Assembly (NCBI GenBank): GCA_022448525.1
Contig: JAKVCX010000001.1
Span: 360,734 to 424,733 of the forward strand
Direction: 5' to 3'
Source: Tenacibaculum sp.
GTDB lineage: Bacteria > Bacteroidota > Bacteroidia > Flavobacteriales > Flavobacteriaceae
DNA length: 64,000 nt
The translations under genes and the position numbers were made by a program. Shown piece by piece: positions 45,201 to 55,300 of this stretch (its first letter is position 1; the number at the start of each line of letters is the position of its first letter). The notes beneath the pieces are model-generated. The model was given only the letters and a program-made list of their open reading frames with translations. It was not told the DNA's origin and ran no database searches.

Positions 45201-45562
45201 CAAACAGTTTGGTAAATCTACAAAGAAGGCCATATGTTTTTACCCCTAAAAACAATGTTGTTAATCAAGGAAGGTTCTTTTTGCATGTGAAGGAAAAATC
45301 AACAAATCAAGAGAATCAAGACTCTGTTAATATGCAACGAGCTGTTAAAATTTTCAAATCAGACATTAATGAAATTACCATTAATAACTTAGAATTAGAT
45401 GCTTCTGTAAAAGTTTATTCTATTTACGGTGAATCAATTTTCGAATCAAAAATTAATTCATCTGATAGCAACAAAATTAGATTCAACACTCCGCCAGTGG
45501 GGATTTATTTAGTCTCTATTAAAACAGAAAAAGGCAAATTCATTAAAAAGATAACTTTATAA
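42299..45562 (+). CDS. Secreted M43-like zinc metalloprotease with FN3, GEVED and T9SS modules
   Basis: This is a protein of up to 1087 residues. The zinc-binding motif HEIGHYFGLMH is at 244-254, with the Met-turn in TNLMSYY at about 314-318, as in pappalysin/cytophagalysin (M43) metalloproteases. An FN3-like domain (about 350-450, NGYIIERSINSDSS ... NYRYRVIPVD) and a GEVED domain (VFIDFNSDGDFNDQDEW) follow. Next comes the module shared with the protein at 39366 (TWLGTTNKDWFTASNW ... FDNGYDSKIFDE) and a T9SS type A sorting signal (GIYLVSIKTEKGKFIKKITL). The signal-peptide core (WIAFVVLFLLSSFILEAQ) begins only at residue 66, so the true start is uncertain. Confidence 0.85.
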   Translation: MYKEYHSLNIVTMFKMVLRYYNCIFLSSKVEGVSKFTQKKSDNNQFTTKLVHSTSGKINTISNKKWIAFVVLFLLSSFILEAQLKHDNYEVCAHDKHEETINYKRGLYSNFIHVKTTKRTEKLALPVVLHIVRKSNGTTDYNLQQLLNNIPFGFATINKYSKPLNIRFYLAKVNYIDSDALYEKNATRVDYVPHLNTLSTNFFIINKGGNFSSTPNSPSTPNAIFFSKSTFGSPSRKVHSTLPHEIGHYFGLMHTHASTEHGNTYPLAENVSRHGENSNCSETGDYLCSTPADPHNSSHEMDKHGKSYNPDKTNLMSYYREERSSFTEEQINIMNNAIEYRLNDTRYDIDGYEMNTVIDSPQITLSENTGLHNRIEWTNVDHNNGYIIERSINSDSSEIAFEEIAGVSKNTSVFTDNNITSNTNYRYRVIPVDSPESYSNIVEINAKNIYCNPTNTCNYFGFTPERITLKTQDKILIDYANIPCNTNVNVANYKHVELKTNTVLNLDIDQSRKQEFFYNVFIDFNSDGDFNDQDEWLIKNNISTDKYSFNSDIDLTDKIFNQGETSIRVICSYYKNTNGTYPIENACDVELGFTQDFNITLLDNRKDVTWLGTTNKDWFTASNWSNNLVPDNATNVIIPSNAEHYPVINGEINFNTLKVNSGASLVANTEIQKEISYDKKLSNDGWNYISTPMVNQTVSNFVQLNNLLVNEKEEISLSYFNTLNNTWNPFMNDSEEDLEPGKGYSIKLTAGRTVTFNGNIKTKDTAIPLNQSRYTNMNLIGNPYLSYIDSEELLDKNSKSLTEQTLWVWNGQYFEAANKLNPIKIGPADSFFVEASTEDNFVFNTTDLQQKNEIISKRDRVLSIELSLENSTHKQSTKIFYTSNTSNGFDNGYDSKIFDENADFQIFTDLLDTNNPRKLAIQALPDSDIENFIIPVGFRTKARGDLTISANVLNLPDNYEVYLEDKKTNSLVNLQRRPYVFTPKNNVVNQGRFFLHVKEKSTNQENQDSVNMQRAVKIFKSDINEITINNLELDASVKVYSIYGESIFESKINSSDSNKIRFNTPPVGIYLVSIKTEKGKFIKKITL

Positions 45563-45593
45563 ATAATTCAAAAAATAAGTACATACTTCTATT

Positions 45594-45615
45594 AGGTTTT
45601 ATATTTTTAAAACCT
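45594..45615 (+). promoter_or_regulatory. Hairpin directly before the PqqD/HPr-kinase-like gene
   Basis: AGGTTTTA (45594-45601) and TAAAACCT (45608-45615) form a perfect 8-bp stem with a 6-nt loop. The ATG follows at 45617, so the hairpin may affect translation or act as a weak terminator for the metalloprotease transcript. Confidence 0.4.
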
Positions 45616-45616
45616 C

Positions 45617-46744
45617 ATGAACGACATACTATTTAAACATATCGAAGGAAAGACTATCGTTTGGTTTGAAGCAACGAATAATTATATTGTTTTAGAAAAT
45701 AAAACAGCCGATATAATTAATCAAATCAACGAGGGACTTTCCTTCGAAAATATTGGAAAAGATTTAGCAAAAGAGTTTGAAATTTCAAAAGAAGCTGGAA
45801 TTGAATTCGTAAATAAAATTAACAAAGAAATTTACGTTGAGAACACAATAAATGAATTATCAACCTCTGTACGAAATTCTGATTATTCTCTTCCTGATTT
45901 CCAAATAACAAAGTTTTACAGCATAAATGATTTTATTTTCAAAGTCAACTATCAATCTGAATTTGAAGAATACTTAGTTCATCCAAAATTTTCTCATTTA
46001 GAAGTTGATCATTCAGAAAATCCAAATCATACTTTTGAGGTTTTTACTGAAAATGATATTACTTTTCTCTTAATTGATGGTAACTTCATCGGCTCTTGGC
46101 CAAGAAAGGACATTCATTATTTTCAAGGAAAATTCTCCATGTATGTTGTACAATTCATTCACCAAAAACCTGAAAATGATTGGATGGGAATTTTTCATGC
46201 TTCCGGATTAGGAAATGATAAAAAATCGCTCCTTCTCTTGGGAGATTCAGGAAATGGAAAAAGTACGTCTCTGGCAATTTTACAAGCAAATGGACTTACT
46301 TGTTTAGCCGATGATTTTGTTCCTGTTGATGTTGATCAAAAAAACGTTTACACATTTCCTTCTGCTATTTCTATTAAGAGGAATAGTTTAGAAACATTAT
46401 TGCCCCTCTATCCAGAATTAGAAAGCACTGCTGAATTTCATTTCAAAAGATTGAATAAAATTGTACGTTTTCTTCCTCCGAAAATTAACAGTGGGCAGCA
46501 CCATTTACCATGCAATGATTTAGTTTTTATAAAATATCAAAAAGATTCAGGCTTAAACTTTGAAAATATTTCGAAAATTAAAGCATTTCAGCAATTAGTT
46601 CCTGATTCGTGGTTGTCTCAGAAAAAAGAAAATGTCGAAGTATTTTTGAATTGGTTTTCAAACACCAACTGCTATAAACTAACATATTCAGATAACGAAA
46701 GAATGGTAAACACCGTAAAAAGCATTTTGAATAATGACATATAA
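45617..46744 (+). CDS. PqqD-like/HPr-kinase-like fusion protein
   Basis: In this 375-residue protein residues 1-75 resemble a PqqD winged-helix domain (NYIVLENKTADIINQINEGLSFENIGKDLAKEFEIS), which in peptide-modification pathways binds precursor leaders. Residues about 180-375 form a P-loop kinase domain related to HPr kinase/phosphorylase: Walker A GDSGNGKST at 209-217 and LADDFVPVD at 230-238. No PTS genes are nearby, so the substrate is not obviously HPr. The next gene overlaps by 11 bp. Kinase plus nucleotidyltransferase pairs like this occur in lasso-peptide and exopolymer loci, but the role here is unproven. Confidence 0.8.
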   Translation: MNDILFKHIEGKTIVWFEATNNYIVLENKTADIINQINEGLSFENIGKDLAKEFEISKEAGIEFVNKINKEIYVENTINELSTSVRNSDYSLPDFQITKFYSINDFIFKVNYQSEFEEYLVHPKFSHLEVDHSENPNHTFEVFTENDITFLLIDGNFIGSWPRKDIHYFQGKFSMYVVQFIHQKPENDWMGIFHASGLGNDKKSLLLLGDSGNGKSTSLAILQANGLTCLADDFVPVDVDQKNVYTFPSAISIKRNSLETLLPLYPELESTAEFHFKRLNKIVRFLPPKINSGQHHLPCNDLVFIKYQKDSGLNFENISKIKAFQQLVPDSWLSQKKENVEVFLNWFSNTNCYKLTYSDNERMVNTVKSILNNDI

Positions 46745-47783
46745 AGAAACATTATTTTTTATAGGAAAATGTTTAACCATTGCGCATGAAGAACACAATA
46801 GAACTATAATTGAAAGTTTAATAAAAAAAGAAACTTTTGATTGGGATAACGTTGTTAAAGTAGGTACTGCTCATTTTGTATTCCCTGCTCTTTATTGTAA
46901 CCTACAACGTGCTAATTTTCTTCAATACCTTCCTGATGAATTAGTCGGATTTATGGAACATATTACCAACTTAAATAGAGAACGTAACACAGAAATTATT
47001 AGAGAAGCTAATGAAATAAATACGTTGTTGTTAAAGAATAACATCACTCCTATTTTTCTCAAAGGAACTGGAAATTTATTGGAAGGACTGTATGACGATA
47101 TTGCTGAACGCATGGTTGGTGATATCGATTTCCTTGTTCAGGAAAAAGACTTTTTAAAAGCGGCAAAATTACTAGAAGAGAATAACTACGAAAAAACTTC
47201 CAAAGGTTTAATAAGTCCAGTTTTTCAGAAACATTATCCACGCTTATTTAATGAAGATAAAATTGCGGCAGTTGAAGTACATCTGGATATGTTAAAAGGT
47301 AAAAAAAAGGAGAGATTTAATTATCAATCAATTGAAGATAGTGCACAAAAAATAAACGATATACAAGTTATGAGTTATACAGATCAAATAACTTTAACTA
47401 CTATGGCCATTCAACATAATGATAATGGGTTTTATTACAAAACTGTAAGCCTAAGAAATTGTTATGATGTTTTTTTACTCTCGCAAAAAACAAATTCTTT
47501 AAGTAGCATAAATAAATACAAAAGCTTTACAAAGCTTTTAAACTCTTACTTTGCAATAACAGCTGTTATTTTCAACTCTAACGTTATTAAGTTTCAAAAT
47601 AACCTTCGAACTAGTTATTATCTGTGGTTTACTCAATTTAAATTACGATTTACCTCTATAGCAAAATTGCATAACACAGTTTTAAAAACAATGCGTTATG
47701 CAAAACTTAAGCTACAAGGTTTCATTCGTTTCTTAACTAATAAAGACTTCAGAAAATATTACATTAAGAAATTATCTTCTTAA
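46734..47783 (+). CDS. Nucleotidyltransferase-family protein (NTP_transf_5-like)
   Basis: This 349-residue protein resembles the NTP_transf_5 (DUF-type) nucleotidyltransferases. An FLKGTGNLLEGLY segment precedes the catalytic motif GDIDFLV at 129-135, with metal-binding D130 and D132, and a third acidic position is likely in VEVHLDM. The C-terminal part is helical and basic. Its start overlaps the HPr-kinase-like gene by 11 bp, so the two proteins are produced together and probably act in one pathway. The nucleotide and acceptor are unknown. The 3' end overlaps mpl by 20 bp on the opposite strand. Confidence 0.82.
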   Translation: MTYKETLFFIGKCLTIAHEEHNRTIIESLIKKETFDWDNVVKVGTAHFVFPALYCNLQRANFLQYLPDELVGFMEHITNLNRERNTEIIREANEINTLLLKNNITPIFLKGTGNLLEGLYDDIAERMVGDIDFLVQEKDFLKAAKLLEENNYEKTSKGLISPVFQKHYPRLFNEDKIAAVEVHLDMLKGKKKERFNYQSIEDSAQKINDIQVMSYTDQITLTTMAIQHNDNGFYYKTVSLRNCYDVFLLSQKTNSLSSINKYKSFTKLLNSYFAITAVIFNSNVIKFQNNLRTSYYLWFTQFKLRFTSIAKLHNTVLKTMRYAKLKLQGFIRFLTNKDFRKYYIKKLSS

Positions 47784-49119
47784 CTTCATCAAAATCCAAT
47801 CCACCATAATTACCTGAGCTCATTAATAATAAAGCTGAATTATCTAAATTTGCACTGAATAAAAAATCTTTAAAATCTTCAGGTTTGGTATAAACAACTA
47901 AATCTTCTCGTTGGAAAGCTTCAAAAATTTGTTCTTGAGATATTTCTTCTAATCTTTTTATTTGAACTGCGTGTGGAGAATAAAATACAACTGCTTTATC
48001 AGCTGCATCTAGAGCTCCTTTATATTCTTTAAGAAAATCTTTGTTCAAACTACTATAGGTATGTAATTCTAAACAAGCAATTAATTTTCGATTACTAAAT
48101 TGATTCTTAACTGCCTGAGTTGTTGCTTTAACTTTTGATGGAGAGTGAGCGAAATCTTTAAATGCAACAGTCGATTTAGATTGAGCTATTTTCTCTAATC
48201 GTTTGCTGGCTCCTCCAAAACTTGCAATTGCTTCATAAAAATCCTCTTCATCAATTCCCATATGCTGACAAATCCATTTTGCTCCGGCAATATTCTGTAG
48301 ATTATGATTTCCAAAAACTTCTAATGGTAATTCTCCTTCCGGAGTATTCAAATAAGTCACTCCGTCTTCTATAAAGAAATCTGGTGTTTCGTATGGATAT
48401 TTTTTTATTGAATTAGCAGATTCTTCAACAACTTTTTTTACTTCTTGATCTTCTTCATTATACACCATGATTCCTCCATTTACAAGAGAATCGGTAAAAA
48501 TTGAAAATTGTTCTACATAGTTTTCAAAAGTTGGAAAAACATTGATATGATCCCACGCAATTCCACTTATTAAAGCAATATTTGGTTGATATAAATGAAA
48601 CTTTGGTCTTCTATCAATCGGTGAGCTTAAATATTCATCACCTTCTAGTACGATAAACTCATTATCCTCCGTTAAATGAACCATTGTATCGAAGCCTTCT
48701 AACTGCGCACCTACCATATAATCCACTTCTCTATCATGATAGTTTAAAACATGTAAAATCATTGAAGTAATGGTTGTTTTTCCATGAGAACCTCCAATTA
48801 CAACTCTTGTTTTATGTTTTGATTGCTCATATAAAAACTCTGGATAAGAATAGATTTTTAAACCTAGCTTCTGGGCTTTCAATAATTCTGGATTATCTTC
48901 CTTTGCATGCATTCCTAAAATTACTGCGTCTATATCACTCGTAATTTTCTCTTCGAACCATCCAAACTCCTCTGGCAACAATCCTTTAGCCTTTAATCTA
49001 GACTTTGAAGGATCATGAATAGTATCATCACTTCCTGTAATTTGGTATCCTTTTTGGTATAATGCTAATGCTAAGTTGTGCATCGCGCTTCCGCCGATGG
49101 CAATAAAGTGTATTTTCAT
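47764..49119 (-). CDS. mpl: UDP-N-acetylmuramate:L-alanyl-gamma-D-glutamyl-meso-diaminopimelate ligase
   Basis: This 451-residue cytoplasmic Mur-ligase-family enzyme reattaches recycled murein tripeptide to UDP-MurNAc. The N-terminus MKIHFIAIGGSAMHNLAL is the Rossmann-like UDP-binding domain. The ATP loop GGSHGKTT is at 109-116, followed by LEGDEYLSSPIDRRPKF, ISGIAWDHINVFPTFENY and the C-terminal KDFAHSPSKV. The latter segments are typical of Mpl rather than MurC. A -7 promoter lies 20 nt upstream. Confidence 0.95.
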   Translation of the reverse strand: MKIHFIAIGGSAMHNLALALYQKGYQITGSDDTIHDPSKSRLKAKGLLPEEFGWFEEKITSDIDAVILGMHAKEDNPELLKAQKLGLKIYSYPEFLYEQSKHKTRVVIGGSHGKTTITSMILHVLNYHDREVDYMVGAQLEGFDTMVHLTEDNEFIVLEGDEYLSSPIDRRPKFHLYQPNIALISGIAWDHINVFPTFENYVEQFSIFTDSLVNGGIMVYNEEDQEVKKVVEESANSIKKYPYETPDFFIEDGVTYLNTPEGELPLEVFGNHNLQNIAGAKWICQHMGIDEEDFYEAIASFGGASKRLEKIAQSKSTVAFKDFAHSPSKVKATTQAVKNQFSNRKLIACLELHTYSSLNKDFLKEYKGALDAADKAVVFYSPHAVQIKRLEEISQEQIFEAFQREDLVVYTKPEDFKDFLFSANLDNSALLLMSSGNYGGLDFDEVKKIIS

Positions 49120-49139
49120 TCTAAATCGTAATCTGAAAT

Positions 49140-49147
49140 CAAAAATA
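49140..49147 (-). promoter_or_regulatory. -7 promoter element of mpl
   Basis: The minus strand reads TATTTTTG, an exact TAnnTTTG match, 20 nt before the mpl ATG. Confidence 0.5.
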
Positions 49148-49354
49148 CAAAACCCACAAACAAAATATGTATCTTTAAAACGAAACTCATTAAAATGATG
49201 TTTTCACAAACCAAAATCAACCATAAACTAAGTATAATTTGCTGTTTCAAATAGTCTAAATGTACTTTGCAAGCTAAAATATAATTTGATCTAAATTTCT
49301 CAGTTATATCAATATAAGTTTTCTGAGTTTTTATCGAATAAACAACCTTTTGTC

Positions 49355-52300
49355 ATGAAAAAAAAGTCAATTTTAATTACAATGCTTATTCTTTTTTCTA
49401 TTCTTTCTCAAGCACAAAACAACTATATTGATTTATGGAAAAAAGTATATGAGTTTGAAAAAGAAAATCTTCCAAAATCTGCATTAAAAATTGTAGAAAA
49501 GATTTATACAAAGGCAACTGCTGATAATAATTCTCCTCAGCTTATCAAATGTTTAGTTTATAAAAGTAAGCTTTCGATAAACATTGAAGAAAATGCTCAA
49601 CTTATTATTATCAATGATTTTAAATTACAAATTTCAAAGAGTAGTTTTCCAACTAAAAACATTCTACAAAATATGCTAGCTAATTTATACTGGCAATATT
49701 TTCAAGAAAACAGATATAACTTTTACAACAGAACAAAAACAGCTAAGAAGGTTGATGAAAATGATTTTCGTACTTGGGATTTAAACACTTTATTCAAAGA
49801 AATCCATTCAGCTTACCAACTCTCTTTAAATGAGAAAGAAAAACTCCAAAAAGTAAATATTAGAAAGTATAAAGATATTTTAATTCTTCACGAAGAATCA
49901 GAAAAATACAGGCCAAGTCTTTATGATTTACTAGCTCAAAACGCCTTGGTTTTTTATCAAACTAATGAAATAAACATCACAAAACCATCTTTTCAGTTTA
50001 AACTAAACAATCCTGATTTCATCTGTGATTCTAATTTATTTACCAAATTAAAACTAGAAACAAAGGATTCTTTATCTCTTCAATTTAATGCACTTAAAAT
50101 CTTTCAAGAATTAACACGATTTCATAAAAAAAGCAAAAACTTTGATGCTTTAGTTGATGTAGATTTACAAAGGTTAGCTTTTGTTAGTCAGAATGCAACT
50201 TTTATGAATAACGAAACTGCTTATCTAGAAACTTTACAATCTTCAGAAAGTAACTATAAAAATCTTGAAGCAGGTAGTTTATATTCATTTGAAATAGCTC
50301 GAGTTTATAACATTCAAACCAACAAATATGTTCAAAGTAAAAATGAAGAACACAGGTTTAAGAATAGACAAGCTCTTGAAATTTGTGAACAAATAAAGAA
50401 GCAATTTCCTAATAGTCTAGCAGCTAAAAAAGCAAATGTTCTTATTTCAAATATTCAACAAAAACAACTTATTCTTATTGCAGAAGCCAATATTCCAATC
50501 AATAAATATTCTCGAGTTTTAGTTAATTATAACAACATAAACCGTTTACATTTTTCAATTTTTAAAATTACTTATGACGAATACCAAGAACTACAAAAGA
50601 TTTACAATAAAGATTTAAAAATTAAAGCGATTAAAGCGCTTGAAAAAGTAACTTCTTGGGAAAATGAATTGCCAAATGAAAAAGATTATCTACAGCATTC
50701 TACAGAAGTTATCATTCCTAAATTACCAAATGGAAGGTATTTAGTTTTAGCAACTGAAAACAAAGAATTGTCCAGCAAACAAATATTCGGAGAAGCATTA
50801 ATTCAAGCAACGGATTTAACTTTTATAACCCGAAACGAACCTAACAAAACAATTTATCAAATTCTTGACAGGAATTCTGGAAAACCAATTCAAAATGCTT
50901 CAGTAAGATTTCTAAGTGAAAAAAGTAGATACCAAAACAACACTATTGATAGAACTTTTACCACCAACAAAAACGGAGAATTTATTTTTAGTCCTGATGA
51001 CTATTATAACAGAGTAAGAGCAATTATTACTAATAAAAGTGATCGAGCGGTTTTCGCAGAATTTTATTTAAGAGAAAATGTAAATAACAACCCACGTTAC
51101 CGAACTCAAACTAAAACATTTGTTTTTACAGATAGAAGTATTTACAGGCCAGGACAAACTGTTCATTTCAAAGGAATTTGTTTAGAAAGTTTCAAAGAGA
51201 AATCATCCTTAATTACAAATAAAACTGTGGAAGTTTCTTTTAGAGATGTGAATAACCAAGTAATCAAAAAACAATCATTTAAAACAAATGATTTTGGTTC
51301 TTTCGCTGGTGTTTTCATCATACCGAATACTGGTTTAACCGGTCAATTTAGTATTGAAACAAAAATTAATGGTAGAAGAAATTACCAATATATTTCTGTA
51401 GAAGAATATAAGCGACCAAAATTTGAAACTAAATTCAAACCTGTAAAAGAAACCTACCAATTAAATAATGAAGTTACAGTTACCGGATTTGCAAAATCAT
51501 ACTCGGGAGCAAATATTACAGATGCAAAAGTAGTTTACAGAGTTCATAGAAAAGTAATTTATCCAAGATGGTGTTATTGGTATTATCCAAATTTAAATTC
51601 ACAACCTCAAGAAATAATTAATGGAGCAACCATTACAAACTCAAAAGGAGAATTTGAAATTAAGTTTAAGGCACTTCCAGATGAAAGTGTTTCAAAAGAT
51701 AAACTTCCAGTTTTCAATTATGAAGTAACGGCAGATGTTATTGATTTAAATGGAGAAACTCGCTCCTCTTCTACTCTTGTTAAAGTGGGGTATCATAGTT
51801 TATTAGCAACTATTGAAAGCAACGATTTTATAAATAGAAATGAGAAAAATCAAAAGATTAAAGTAGCTACAAAAAATCTAAATAACGAATCAGTTGATGC
51901 AAATGGAACTATTACTATTTATAAGTTGATTTCTCCTGAAAACACAATTAGAAAACGTCCTTGGGAAGCTCCTTTTTATCAAACAATTTCTAAAGAAGAA
52001 TTCAATTCTAAATTCCCACATGAAGCCTACAAAACTGAAGACAACTATTTAAAATGGGCTAAAGGAAAATCATTATTTACAACACCTTTTACTACAAAAA
52101 ATGGAGTTCAAGAAATTAGGCTTCCAAATTTAAAGAAATGGAAATCGGGTAAATATTTAATTGAGTTAACTTCTATAGATAAATTCAATCAAGTAGTATC
52201 CGATAAAAAATACATTTCTGTTTTCAGTAATAAGGATAAACGTCCAGCGGACAATGCGCTTATTTCTGTTAAAGCGGATAAAGAGAATTATAAACCTGGT

Positions 52301-55300
52301 GAAAAAGCCATTATAAATGTGGCATCCAACTCAAAGGATTTGACAGTGATGATTATAGTCGAGAAAGAAAGAAAAGTTGTTGATTATCATTATCTACATT
52401 TAAATCAGAATGCAAAAACAATTCAAATTCCTGTAACAAGTGACGACTATGGAGGTTTTGGAATTCGTTATCACTTTGTAAACTACAATTCAATAAATAG
52501 CGAAACCTTAATGATTAATGTTCCTCATCCAAAAACGGATTTAGACATTATTACAAAAACTTTCAGAGACAAATTACAACCTGGTGCAAATGAAACATGG
52601 AGTTTTACGATTAAAGGAACACAAAAAGAAAAAGTTACAGCTGAATTATTAGCCAGTATGTACGATGCTTCATTGGATCAATTTAAAGCACATAACTGGA
52701 ATTTTGATCCTATTCATAAACCAACTTATAGACTTCAGACTTTTATAAACTCTAGAAATAGTTTTGGTAATAAATATTTTCGAATGGAATTTAACAACAG
52801 AAGTTATTTTGATTTCCCAAGACTACAATATGATCAATTAAATTGGTTCGATTTTTATTTCAGAGATCTTCGCGCTTTTGGCTATAATGCTCCTGCAATG
52901 GAATCTGAAGCAATAATGATTCGTGGTGCGGCACCTAAATCAGCAAATAAAAGAAAAATCCAATTAGAGGATAACTTAATTTCAAACTTAGGATCGACGG
53001 AACTAAATGAACTTAGCTTAGGAATAGAATACGATAGTATAGGAGCTTCCTCTGTAAAACAAGAGAGAGAAAATTCTGGTGAAATTCAAATTCGTAAAAA
53101 CCTTCAAGAAACGGCATTTTTCTATCCGCAGCTATCTACAGATACACATGGAAATGTTTCTTTCAATTTTACCATACCAGAAGCTTTGACAAGATGGAAA
53201 TTACAATTATTAGCACATTCTAAAAACTTACACTCCGCTACAAAAATACTTGAAACAGTAACACAAAAGGAGTTAATGGTGGTTCCGAATGCTCCTCGTT
53301 TTTTAAGAGAAAAAGATGAAATTACATTCAGTGCAAAAATTAGCAATTTAACCGATAAAACATTAGCAGGAACTAGTCAGTTATTACTTACTGATGCAAT
53401 TACGGGAAAAGCTATTGATTCAGAATTAAACAATAATAACAGCCAACAATCCTTTTCTGTTGATGCAGAAGGAAATACACAAGTATCATGGAATTTAAAA
53501 ATTCCATCAACTGTACAAGCTGTACAATACCAAGTAATTGCTAAAGCAGATGATTTTTCGGATGGTGAACAAAATGTACTTCCTGTTTTATCGAACCGAA
53601 TGTTAGTTACGGAAACCTTACCAATGTGGGTGCGTTCAAATCAATCAAAAACATTTACTTTAGAAAAGTTAAAGAGTAACAATTCATCTACACTAAAACA
53701 TCATAAACTAAGTTTAGAAGTAACGTCTAATCCTGCTTGGTATGCAGTGCAGGCTTTACCATATTTAATGGAATATCCATACGATTGTGCTGAACAAACT
53801 TTCTCACGTTATTATGCAAATACCTTGGCAAGTTTTATTGCGAATTCGAATCCTAAAATTCAAAATGTATTCAATCAATGGAAAACGAGTAAAGCACTTA
53901 TAAGCAATCTGGAAAAAAACGAAGAATTAAAATCATTAATCATTCAAGAAACGCCATGGTTGCGTGATGCGCAGTCTGAAACTGAGCAAAAGAAACGAAT
54001 TGCTATGTTGTTCGATTTAAATAACATGAAAAATGGTCGTCAAAAAGCATTAAATAAGTTACAAAATATTCAAATGAACAATGGTGGATTTCCTTGGTTT
54101 AAAGGAAGTAGGTATCCTAATGCTTATATTACAAATTATATCGTTTCTGGCTTTGGACATTTAGAAAAATTAGGCGTTGAGAACTTTGACAAAAAGACGA
54201 CAAAAATGCTTATCAAAGCCGTTAAGTTTTTAGACAATGAAATAGTAGACAACTATGAAAGAATTCTAAAAAGAGCTCAGCAAGTCAAAGAAAAAGATGG
54301 AGCTAAAGCATATCAAAAATACTTGAACAAACAACATATTGGATATTTTGATATTCAATACTTATACATGCGTAGTTTCTATAATAAAATTCCTGTTTCA
54401 GAAAAAACACAACAGGCAATTAATTATTACCGTGATCAATCTGCTACATATTGGAAGTCATTCAATTTGTCAGGTAAAGGTTGGATTGCGTTAATTCAGT
54501 TTAGAAATGGAGAAAAAACAGTGGCAGATAAAATTCTTAAATCGTTAAGAGAGAATAGTATTACCTCTGAAGAACTCGGTATGTATTGGAAAGAAAACAA
54601 AGCTGGTTGGTATTGGCATCAAGCTCCAATTGAAACTCAGGCTTTAATGGTGGAAGTCTTTTCAGAAATCGAAAATGATACTAAAACTATTGACGAACTT
54701 AAAATTTGGCTTTTAAAGAATAAACAAGTGAGTCGTTGGAAAACAACTAAAGCTACTTCTGAAGCTGTTTATGCTTTATTATTAAATGGTTCTGACTGGT
54801 TAAGCTCTTCGGAATTGGTAACTATAAAAATGGATAATAAAACTATCGATCCAACTCAACTTGAAGATTCTAAACTTGAAGCTGGAACAGGGTATTTTAA
54901 AACTTCATGGAGTGGTTCTGAGGTTTCTTCAGATAAAGCATCGGTTACATTAACTAAAAAAGATAAAGGAATTGCTTGGGGCGGATTATACTGGCAATAT
55001 TTTGAAGATTTAGATAAAATTACCTCAGCAAAAACTCCATTACAACTTTCTAAAAAGTTATTCAAAAAAGTTAATTCCGATACTGGCAAACAATTAATTG
55101 CTATCAATGATACTAATCTTGAAGTTGGAGATTTAGTTACAATTCGAGTTGAATTAAAAGTGGATAGAGACATGGAGTTTATTCATATGAAAGATATGAG
55201 AGCTTCTGCCTTTGAACCTGTAGATGTTATCTCTCAATATAAATGGCAAGACGGATTAGGTTATTATCAGAGTACAAAAGACGCAGCTACTAACTTCTTT

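Noticed and set aside
54856..55173. Minus-strand 105-codon frame within the macroglobulin gene
   Set aside because: Antisense shadow of a well-supported coding region.
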